DNA from: CAZDXJ01 sp050303615
Lineage (GTDB): Bacteria; Pseudomonadota; Gammaproteobacteria; Methylococcales; Methylomonadaceae
Length of the DNA: 64,000 nucleotides
Direction: 5' to 3'
Assembly: GCA_050303615.1 (NCBI GenBank)
Contig: JBNLCC010000129.1
Span: 1 to 64,000, forward strand
The number at the start of each line of letters is the position of its first letter. Within the stretch, counting starts at the first letter, position 1. Made by a program: the position numbers and the translations under genes. Below the pieces are notes generated by a model that had not been told where the DNA came from, made no database searches, and saw only the letters and a list, made by a program, of their open reading frames with translations. Shown one piece after another: positions 17,823 through 27,500 of this stretch.

Positions 17823-19376
17823 ATGAGCCGTTTATATTTAGGATTGGATTGCAGCACCCAAAGCCTCAGTGCCGTTTTGATTGATGCCGGCAACGGGCGT
17901 ATCGTGTATCAACAGTCGCTGATTTATGCCGATGAGCTACGCGGTTACGGGGTGAGCAACGGTTTCTTACCGGGCACGGCAGGGGAAGTTCATGCGCCGC
18001 CGCTGATGTGGGTTGAGGCGCTGGATAAGCTGTTGCTGCGCATGCGGCAGGATGGCTGTGCGATGCAACGGATCGTTGCCGTTGCCGGCTCCGGGCAACA
18101 GCACGGGTCGGTGTATGTCAATCGCTCATTTAATAAAGCTTTACACAGCCTTGATCCGGGCAAGGCATTGCATGGACAACTAACCGGCGTATTCAGCCGT
18201 GCAACCGCCCCGATTTGGATGGATACTTCCACCGGGCGGCAGTGTGCGGAAATTACCGCTGCATTTGGCGGGCCCGACAAAGTCAATCAAGCAACCGGCT
18301 CAGCTGCGGCCGAACGGTTTACCGGTCCCCAAATCAAAAAATTTGCCGAACAGCAGCCGGAGGCTTATGCGCAGACCCACGCGATTTTGCTGGTGTCTTC
18401 GTTCATGGCCTCGTTATGCGCTGGCAGGCACGTGGGCATCGATTATACCGATGCTTCGGGAATGAATCTGCTGGATATCCGATACAGGAACTGGCATCCG
18501 ACCGCGCTCGCCGTCTGTGGCACCGATCTGGCGGAAAAGTTAACGCCGCCCGTTGATCCTAGAATTCCGCACGGCATGATTGCAGCTTATTTTGTCAAGC
18601 GCTATGGATTCAGTCCGGCGTGCCGGGTGCTACCTTGGTCCGGCGATAACCCCGGCAGCTTGATCGGCCTGGGATTGGTTGAACCCGGCATGACTGCGGT
18701 CAGCCTCGGCACCAGCGATACCTGTTTCGGGGTGATGCGGCAACTGCCGGAGACGATGTGCCGCTGGGCGCACACATTCGTTGCTCCGACCAACGATTAC
18801 ATGTTGTTGCTGTGTTTTAAAAACGGTTCATTGGCCAGGGAGGCGGTACGCAAGCAATATAACCTCAGTTGGGAGCAGTTTGCTGCGGCGATCGCGGCGA
18901 CTCCGCCGGGCAATAACGGTGCGATGATGCTGCCCTGGTTCGAAAGTGAAATTGTGCCGAAAGTCGATAGACCTGGGGCGCAGCGTTTTGGATTGGACAA
19001 ACAGGACGCCGCCGCCAATTGCCGCGCCGTGGTCGAAGGACAGATGATGTCGATACGTAATCATGCGGAACAAGCCGGGTTGCTGCCGAAATCGATTCGC
19101 GTTACCGGCGGGGCTTCACAAAACCGAGCTATCCTGAAAATTATCGCTGATGTGTTCGGTTGTCCTGTGGATGTGTTGGAAACCGACAATAGCGCAGCGC
19201 TGGGAGCCGCACTTCGTGCGCTGCACGCGGTTGAGCGAAAATCTTGGCCGGAGGTTGTTTCAGCCTTTACCGGGGTTCAGAAGCACCGGCACGTAGTGCC
19301 TGATACGGAGGCGGGCGTTGTTTATGAGCGGTTGCGAAAAATCTTTGCCGAGCGCGAAGCGGAACAATTAGCGTAA
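17823..19376 (+). CDS. xylB: Xylulokinase, FGGY family
   Basis: 517 residues with the two-domain FGGY kinase layout. The phosphate-1 loop is LGLDCSTQSLSAV at the N-terminus, AGSGQQHGSVY is the substrate-side motif, VSLGTSDTCFG is the phosphate-2 region and VTGGASQNRAIL is the adenosine site. It phosphorylates D-xylulose to xylulose 5-phosphate, following xylA by 11 bases. It is slightly longer than E. coli XylB (~484 residues) and closer to the longer xylulokinase branch, so related pentulose substrates cannot be excluded. Its product feeds the pentose-phosphate pathway, where the transaldolase at 8974-9675 could act. Confidence 0.9.
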   Translation: MSRLYLGLDCSTQSLSAVLIDAGNGRIVYQQSLIYADELRGYGVSNGFLPGTAGEVHAPPLMWVEALDKLLLRMRQDGCAMQRIVAVAGSGQQHGSVYVNRSFNKALHSLDPGKALHGQLTGVFSRATAPIWMDTSTGRQCAEITAAFGGPDKVNQATGSAAAERFTGPQIKKFAEQQPEAYAQTHAILLVSSFMASLCAGRHVGIDYTDASGMNLLDIRYRNWHPTALAVCGTDLAEKLTPPVDPRIPHGMIAAYFVKRYGFSPACRVLPWSGDNPGSLIGLGLVEPGMTAVSLGTSDTCFGVMRQLPETMCRWAHTFVAPTNDYMLLLCFKNGSLAREAVRKQYNLSWEQFAAAIAATPPGNNGAMMLPWFESEIVPKVDRPGAQRFGLDKQDAAANCRAVVEGQMMSIRNHAEQAGLLPKSIRVTGGASQNRAILKIIADVFGCPVDVLETDNSAALGAALRALHAVERKSWPEVVSAFTGVQKHRHVVPDTEAGVVYERLRKIFAEREAEQLA

Positions 19377-19435
19377 GAATAGGGAAAAGGATAAACCGGC
19401 ATTCGATTTACTGTGATTACCTTGGGAGAAGAAAA

Positions 19436-21559
19436 ATGATTAGCGTTTTGTCTGGCGCTCGCCGTTCGGGACTCTGGTTGCCGTCGTATATATCTTGGAC
19501 TGATTGCATTGATCACCGGTACAAGTATTTTTTCATGATGATGTTGGCAATATTGTGCTTGCCCGGCACCGTAGCCGCTAAAGCATTGCAGTTCGACCTT
19601 ACTATCTCGCTTAAAACGATCAATGTCACCGGTGAGGATGTGGAAGCATTGACTATCAATGGTGGCATACCCGGCCCGACTTTGGAAATGACGGAAGGCG
19701 ATGTTGTTACGATTCGTGTGCATAACGAGTTGGACGTCGATACTTCGTTGCACTGGCATGGCATCCTGTTGCCCAATGCCGAAGACGGCGTTCCTTATGT
19801 AACTACCCCGCCGATCCAGCCCGGCACGACCCATATTTTTAAATTTCCAATCAAGCAATTCGGTACTTATTGGTATCACGGCCATAGCGGTCTACAAGAG
19901 CAGCGCGGTGTTTACGGATCGATTGTTATTCATCCCAAGAAAGCGCGCATTAAGGTGGACCACGATTATGTGTTGATGTTGTCCGATTGGACCAACAGTA
20001 ATCCAATGGAAATCATGCGCACACTGAAGCGTGGCTTCGACTGGAATGCGATACAAAAACATCAACTGCAAACCGTTGTCGGAGCAATACAAAACGGCGG
20101 CGTAACGGACTGGCTTTACCGTAATATCTCTATGTCGTTACCGGGGGCGGATATTTCGGACGTTTACTATGACGCCTTTTTAGCTAACGGCAAACCGGTT
20201 TCATCGCTAAGCGCGGAAGCCGGCGATACGGTGCGTGTCAGAATCATTAACGGTTCCACCTCCACGTATTATTACCTGCAATTCGCCGGCGGTAACGGTA
20301 ATATGCAAATTATCGCCGCCGACGGCCAGGATGTGCAGCCGGTGCAAATCGACCGCTTTCTGATAGGCATCGCCGAAACCTATGACGTGTTGCTGACGGT
20401 ACCGGACAATGGTGCATTTGAATTACGGGCCACTGCCCAGGACGGTTCGGGACATACATCATTATTTATCGGTCAGGGGGAAAAGGTTATAGCGCCGAAT
20501 GTCCCTTACCCGAATCTTTATACCCGATTCGATTTCAGCGAATTACCATCGCCCTTTATTCCGGGAAGCAAAATGACCGGAAATCCTGTTCGGAAGATGC
20601 CGGGAAGACCGGTTGTCCCATACAGCCAGTTGCGTTCGGTACGAAAAACCGAATTGCCGAAAGGACGTCCGGTGAGGGAATACACGATAGAACTGACTGG
20701 CGATATGGTGCGTTACGTCTGGATGATGAATGGTAAAGTATTGAGCGAAGCGGACAGCATTTTGATCAGGCGCGGCGAGAACGTGCGTTTCAAATTGGTG
20801 AATAAGACGATGATGAACCATCCGATGCACCTGCACGGGCACTTTTTTCGGGTTTTAAATGGCCAGGGTGAGTATGCGCCGCTAAAGCATACCGTTGATA
20901 TCGCGCCGTTTAGCGAGCAAACCATCGAGTTTGCCGCCAATGAGAATAAGGATTGGTTTTTTCACTGCCATGTACTTTATCATCTGGCGGCGGGAATGGC
21001 TCGAGTTGTCCATTATGTGGGCTCGGGGTTGTCGGCGGACTTGGTGAGGATTCGCCGTAATCTCTATGAAGATCCGTGGTGGGCCTGGGCAGGCGTCAAT
21101 CTGCTCAGCAGCATGACTAACGGAACGGCGATCGCCGGCAATACCCGCAACATTTTTCGCGCTGAATGGGAGTGGGACTGGGCCGGCACCCAGGAATACG
21201 ATCTGACGGCAACTTACAATCGTTATTTTAATCGTTTTTTTCAGGCATTTATGGGCATCAACGCGACCAGCGAAGCGCAGCCGACATTGGTGGAGGGGAT
21301 TTTCGGGTTTCGTTTATTGTTACCGTTCAATCTGCAGAGCAATTACTGGGTTTCTACCGACGGACGTTTTCGGATCACCGGCGGGAGATTGGTCGATATC
21401 ACCGAACGCTTTTTTATCTACGGCGAAGCCCAGTATGATTCGGTGACCAAGGAGGAATGGATTGTCGGCGGCGGATACACGGTCAATAAATTCTTTTCCG
21501 TCCTGGTTCAGCACCATAGTGAATACGGAACCGGCGCCGGCGCCCAAATCCGTTTTTAA
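19436..21559 (+). CDS. Multicopper oxidase with extra C-terminal barrel-like domain
   Basis: 707 residues. The multicopper oxidase part spans about residues 50-527 and carries all four copper-ligand motifs: HWHG, WYHGHSG, HPMHLHGHFF and HCHVLYHLAAGM, the last containing the type-1 copper ligands. This is CopA-like, with a role in oxidising Cu(I) in the periplasm. The signal peptide is unusual: about 30 residues precede the hydrophobic FFMMMLAILCLPGTVAA, and no twin-Arg motif is seen. Residues ~545-707 are an extra domain of alternating beta strands ending in AGAQIRF, as in outer-membrane barrels and reminiscent of CopB. GGAGAAG precedes the ATG. It converges with the giant gene, overlapping it by 4 bases. 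Confidence 0.8.
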   Translation: MISVLSGARRSGLWLPSYISWTDCIDHRYKYFFMMMLAILCLPGTVAAKALQFDLTISLKTINVTGEDVEALTINGGIPGPTLEMTEGDVVTIRVHNELDVDTSLHWHGILLPNAEDGVPYVTTPPIQPGTTHIFKFPIKQFGTYWYHGHSGLQEQRGVYGSIVIHPKKARIKVDHDYVLMLSDWTNSNPMEIMRTLKRGFDWNAIQKHQLQTVVGAIQNGGVTDWLYRNISMSLPGADISDVYYDAFLANGKPVSSLSAEAGDTVRVRIINGSTSTYYYLQFAGGNGNMQIIAADGQDVQPVQIDRFLIGIAETYDVLLTVPDNGAFELRATAQDGSGHTSLFIGQGEKVIAPNVPYPNLYTRFDFSELPSPFIPGSKMTGNPVRKMPGRPVVPYSQLRSVRKTELPKGRPVREYTIELTGDMVRYVWMMNGKVLSEADSILIRRGENVRFKLVNKTMMNHPMHLHGHFFRVLNGQGEYAPLKHTVDIAPFSEQTIEFAANENKDWFFHCHVLYHLAAGMARVVHYVGSGLSADLVRIRRNLYEDPWWAWAGVNLLSSMTNGTAIAGNTRNIFRAEWEWDWAGTQEYDLTATYNRYFNRFFQAFMGINATSEAQPTLVEGIFGFRLLLPFNLQSNYWVSTDGRFRITGGRLVDITERFFIYGEAQYDSVTKEEWIVGGGYTVNKFFSVLVQHHSEYGTGAGAQIRF

Positions 21560-24500
21560 TCAATATCGATCTCGGCGAATTCGGTATGATCAGATCCTGA
21601 TTCACGCAGCACGGGAAGTTTTTCCCCTACGTTTTTTAAGTACCAAAACCGGCATTTATAAGCGCCGTTGGGCAACACTTGTTGGTCCGCCGCAGGCAGC
21701 AGAAAAAAACCGGTACCGTCGTTATTGCGCAGTATTCTGAGCGGTTGCTCCCGGTATGGACGTGGTTCGTCAAACATGCGGCAATGCATTACCGATCCAT
21801 CGACGCTTACGATCCGTAATGTTTCGTCCGTCGCTCGCAGGCGCGGCAGCCTGTCAGCATCGTCTTGAACGGCGTAGCGGTGCAGCATCGTTGGTGCAGT
21901 CGAAGCCCGGCCGGGCTGTAATGCACCGGTTGCGGCATGTAGCCTGATCTGAGTGCCAGCCTGAAACGGGGTTTCTTTGCCGAAGATATAAAACGGCAGC
22001 CATCGGGCTGCAGCGACCCGCACATTTCTAAAGCGGGCATTTTTATTTGCCCAGCAGAACAAACCGATCCCCCCCGAGCCGAAAAAATTTTCATCGCTAA
22101 TCTCAAATAGCGTTTCGCCGTTCAGATGTGCGGAGAGTCGACCTTGAAATACGTCTACGGCAAGCAGATTCCAAGTCTTCAATGGCAGGCCGGCCTGTTG
22201 TTCCCATAATACGGTATGCTCGCCGTGATCAATTTTTACCAGACGGCGGATCTTGCGCTGTTGGTCCATGAACAGGCGGTAATGATTTTTTGCATCCCGG
22301 TAACGGAACAATACGCCTATCGCATCGTCGTCGTCGCTGCGTATTTCGGCAGTAAAACGATAATCGCTCCAATTTCCGTTTCCTGCGACAATTGTGGTGC
22401 CTAATAGTTGTTTCTTTCTGCTGCCGGGGACATAACCGTAAATATTGCTGCGTTGTTGCAGTTCATTATCGGCGACCGACCATTGTGAACCCTGTTCCCG
22501 CGCTGCAACTTCATCATGAACCGACCATATTTCAGGGTCCAACTCGTCGAATTGTTCATTTAACAGCCATTGGTTAAAACTGTTTGCTGCAGGAATAACG
22601 GCAACGGCTGAAATAAAGCACTGCGTGCCGGAGCCAATGAAACAGCCGATTGCACCACTGGCGATTGCCGTGGCATCTACGTCGAGGACCCGGCACAACG
22701 GAATGCCGTCGAGGAACAGCTCGATTTCGGTTAATTTTTCACGCTGTTCGGTTTTTTTATCTGCAACTTTAACAAGCAGTTCGTAATAGTAACCGGCAAC
22801 GGCCTTGCGTTGCGATTTCCACAACGGAGCGGCTATGCCGTTACGCACTCTGCTGAGCGACAAACCTTCGACGCCGAGCGTAAGGCGGTAATAGTTTTGA
22901 CGGTCCTGGTAGCGGAACAGCAGCCCCGCCGCTTTGCCGCCTTCAGCCATTCTCCAACGCAGCGAGCAGACCACGTCCCCCCATTTTTTGGAGCCGGTCC
23001 ACAGCTGGTCGTTTTCAGCCAATGCCGCTTCCCCGCCATGGATGCTGAGTTGCGCAGGGCTGTCGTCGTCCGCCTGCCACCAGCGCCTCGCTTCCTTGAA
23101 AGTTTCCGTCAGCAGCGCAGTTTTCCGTTCCGGTAGACTGCGGACCTCAACATTTTGAAAGCAGGCGCCGGTATTGGCCCAGGCAAACAAGCCGATTCCG
23201 CCTCTCGGCAGGCTGCGATCGGTAATCGCAAATAACCGTTGTCCGTCGATATATCCGCTGATCATCGCTCCCTGAACTTCAAGCTCCATGCCAAACGATT
23301 TGCCGACCGTGTAGCCGGAAGTTTTTATTGCAGCGCTCGCCGGCCACAGCGTCGTAAAAGCGCCGTTTTGCGCTTTGATCAGTCGGGTGTAATTTTGCTG
23401 CTGATCGGTCACCAGCAGGTAATAGCTGCCCGGATCGGAACAGCGCACCATGATGCCGATGGCGTCGTTATCGTCGGATCTCATCTGCACCGTCAATCGG
23501 TAATCGCGCCAGACAAGATCGCCCGCCGTGACGAAGGTTCCGAGCAATCCCGGCTGTTGAAAAGTCGGATTGAGCGACCAGATGTTCGATCGTTGCCATA
23601 GCGCGCCATGCGCTATTTTCCATTGCGACGGACCGAGTTTCGGATTGCCCAGGTCGTGAATCCGCCATTGACCCAGCCGTCTGCTAAGATCATTGACCTC
23701 AATAGCATTGAACGCAACTCGTACCGCGCTGTCGCAAAACAGGCCGCTGCGCCCGCCGTGCAGACTGTAGTCATGCCTCTCGAACAATTTCCGCCTGCCC
23801 CAATAGCCGGCAAGCTTGGCGCCTTGGGCACGGAAGCGCAGTTTGCGTGGCGAACCGGTTGATCCGGAAATAGAGCCCTGAGCGAGTAGTGTAGTGACGC
23901 CGGCATAGGCACGGATAAGCTGCCACTGTTTATTATCGGCATTGATGCCCAATTGATAATAATTACCGGCATCGCGGTATCGAAGCAATATGCCGCTTGT
24001 GCCGCTTCCTTGCAGCAGCATGTCCGCGGAAAACTGATAATCGAGCCATTCCTTTTCGCCGATCAACACCATTGAACCGGCGGCGGCACCCCGTTGCAGC
24101 AAACGGTTTTTCTCAACGGTCCAGGACGACTCCGCCAGCGGTTTTCCGTTCCTGTCGGTGAGTTCGGCAACGGCAAAAAAATCCTCCGGCGAACCGCTCC
24201 ATAATGCGTCAGGAGGCGAGGAAGCGGAATCAGCCTCCGTCAGCGAGTCATCGAAACTATCCGCCAGCAATAGTTCATCGGTCATCGGCGTGGCGGCGTC
24301 CGGCATGCGCAGATAGTCGACACGGCAATGGCTCAGATTGCAGGCATCACGCAGTAGTATATCGACGCATTCATCTGCGGAAGTTGCCGTGCCTTTGGTG
24401 CCGGAAATTAATTTTACCGCCCCCGGTGCAAATACAGTTTTTTGTCGCCTAGCTGGTCCGGCCTGCAACGCCAATTGCGTACGTGCCCAATCGATCGGTT

Positions 24501-27500
24501 CGGGACTCCGACACAGCAGCGCCCAGGTTTTGTTACGTGCGGCGTCGCTCAGCCGGGTCACTTCGAACCGGTGAGGGGTTTTCGAAAAACCGGATCCCAG
24601 CAGTTTTTTGGCCAATGCAGCATAGGAAATACTTTCGGCATTTCCCGGTAGCCCCAGAACGGTTGGTTGTTTGCCGGCCGCCGGTATGCTCACCGCGTTT
24701 TTCCAATCCGGTTTGGTGTCGACGGCCGAATACCAGGCCACATCCTGATAGCTGTGCATATGATGAGCAAAATTGGCAAACCGGGACGTGGTAAACGGTA
24801 AGCGGTAGACCACGATCGAGTCTTTACTTAAATCGTCCACGCTCAGGTCGCGGAACGTTGCGCCATTGTTGGCCCAACTGTACAGGCCGACGGTGCCTTT
24901 GAACAGCGGCGGTATAGGCTGCGCCGTACCCGCAGGGCGGTCGTGGTGTGAGAATACGGTTTCGCGGTCGAGAAACACGGTAATTTGATTAGCGACGGCT
25001 TCCACGGTGATCGCATAATCCCGATTGGTTTCGAATACAAAATCATCGGCTTGCAGCAGCGACCAGCGGCCATCCTTGATCCGGAGCAGTCGGCGGTACC
25101 TGCGCTGCCGGTCCATGGCAAACAAATAATAGTTCTTCATATCCTGGTAGCGAAAGGCTACGCCGATTGCGTCGTCGTCCAGACTGCGCGCGGTAACCGT
25201 GAACCGGTAGTCGCTCCAGTCGGCACCCGGCGCCAGCGGCAAAATTGTTCCGGGTTTATTGATCGCGCCCGCCGTGGCAGATCCGCCCCAGATATTGCCG
25301 GATTGCAGCAGACAGGGCAATCCGGGCTGAATGGACCAGCGGGTTGTGCCGTCAAAAACCGGCGAGTCCTCTAACAAAAGTACTTTATCACCCGCCTCAA
25401 CCCTTCGGATGAGGTAGGTTTTTGTCCCCGCCTTGCGGTCATCCTGTAGAAATAGCGTGTAAAAACCATTGCCTTTTTTTCTTGCTTCGCTGACCAAGGC
25501 CGAAATTTTACGTAATGCCTGTATGCCGGCATCCAGTCCGACTTTTTTACCGGAACCTCTGATCTTCCAGGCTTGCCTGCCGGCCAGATACATTTCACCC
25601 TTCTGCACGTCAACTGCCAAAGCGGCAACCTGGGATGGAGTCCAGTTTGAATGAGCGGCGCTGCCGATTGTATCGTCGGGTTGACGCCAACGGCCCGGGA
25701 GGATTGAGGCGAGAGCATCATGCAGCAGCAGCGGTTTCAGGCGCGCCTCATAAGCGGTATCGGACGCCAATACACGATTGGCAGAGGTTGCTGAAAGCTG
25801 TACAGGCAGTTTGACCGGCGGCAGACTGCTTGCTGCACAATTATTCAGCAGCGAGATAAAACGCTGCTGCTGTTCCAATAACGTGGTCTGCTTCCTTGTA
25901 TCCCAGCTTGCCGGTGCAACGCTCAGCCATCCCTGAGCATCGCGGACCGGTCGATCGTTATTGTCATATAAATACAGCATCAGGTCGCGGGATGCCAGCT
26001 GATACATCAAATCAACATAGTCGGTTGCCGCGTTAAATTCCACGCCGACATCAAACGCCCGGTAATGCGGTTTGGGATGCAGCCGCTTCGAACCCTCGGC
26101 GGGAATGCTGGGCGGCAGGGTCTGCTGAACATACTCCGCTAAATCATCCAGCCCCGCCGTAAAATCTTTTTCGGATTTGCCGGACAGACCGACGGGCTTG
26201 GCGAGACTGGCCAAACCGGGTGGGCCCTGCGTCTGAAAATAGGCATATTCGGTGATCGTCCTTTTAATCTCGGGTGTTTTGCCGGGTTCGGTCAAAGCGT
26301 GGATCGTTCCCCGTGTTTGAACGGTTGTTACAATTTTAAGACGGTACTGTGAGTCGGGTTCGAGAATCCGGCCGACGTCATTCCAGTCGCTGATGGCGCC
26401 CAATATGCGTTTTTCACGGATTTCCCGCAGATTTCTGGCCCGCTCGGTGATATCGAAAACCAATGTGATGGATAGTACCGACAACAGCGCTCCGCCGCGT
26501 AATTCAATTGTGCGCAATTGTTTCCCGGGGAAGGCGTGAACTGTTATTTCAAACAGACGATTGTTGGGCCCGAGATCCGGGTGCGGCATCGGTACGCCGG
26601 GGCCCACCGCTGCCGTTCCATCGCCGCTGGCCAGGACCGCCTCCTGGTCGGCGGCCAGCACATCGACCCGCGAAATGTAGTGCGGTTCGGCGGTATTCTG
26701 CGGCAAGCGGATTGTCAGCCAATTCGGTTGCGCACGAACATCGGTGGCAGGGAAACGCAGCACAACCGTATAACCCGATAAGTCCTGACTGAGGACCAAA
26801 GGCATCAGTCGGCCGGGTGCCTTCCAAGCAAAGCGCAACGCCGGATTTTCCGGGTGGCTCCAACCGCTGAGCAATGGCTCCCCCCGGTTGAGTAAGCCAA
26901 AGGTATAAGTCTCGGACGGGCGTTTCGGCGGTACCGGGATACAGGGTGCGTGCGGAAGTTTTTCGGTATACCATTGTTCCAATGCCTTGCCGCTGTTGCG
27001 GGTATAGTCGAATGGGGTTTCCGACCATAGCCATAGTTTGGTCTGCTCGATATTAGTCCGCTCGCTGACCGCAGGTACGGGAGCCCACGAACCGAACAGT
27101 TTTTCCCCGGATGATTGATTTTTTCCAGAGCCGTCCAGCCAGCGTCTTGCCTTGGATTGCCAGGCTTGCCCCGACCATTTTTCCAGGCTGATCTCCGCCA
27201 GACCGAAACGCACGCTCAACGGATTTTCGCCTTGCTTGTCAGGGTTGCCGATCTCTATGTACTCCGCCGGAGGCCGGGAATTATTACCGACTAAAATGTC
27301 GTCGTGTATAGGCTGAGTAAAGCTGATATGCAGGCGTGCATCCATTGGTACTACCGGAGATTGCCGGCGCGTTTCCCGGTCGGATGCGGGCATGGTTATT
27401 TTTGAAAACTCGGCGTCGACGTAGAAACTTCGGATAAATCCCTTCATCGCCGCTTGATAATCAGGCAGCAGCAGCGGGCCGCAGCCATTGCTTGCGGCTC

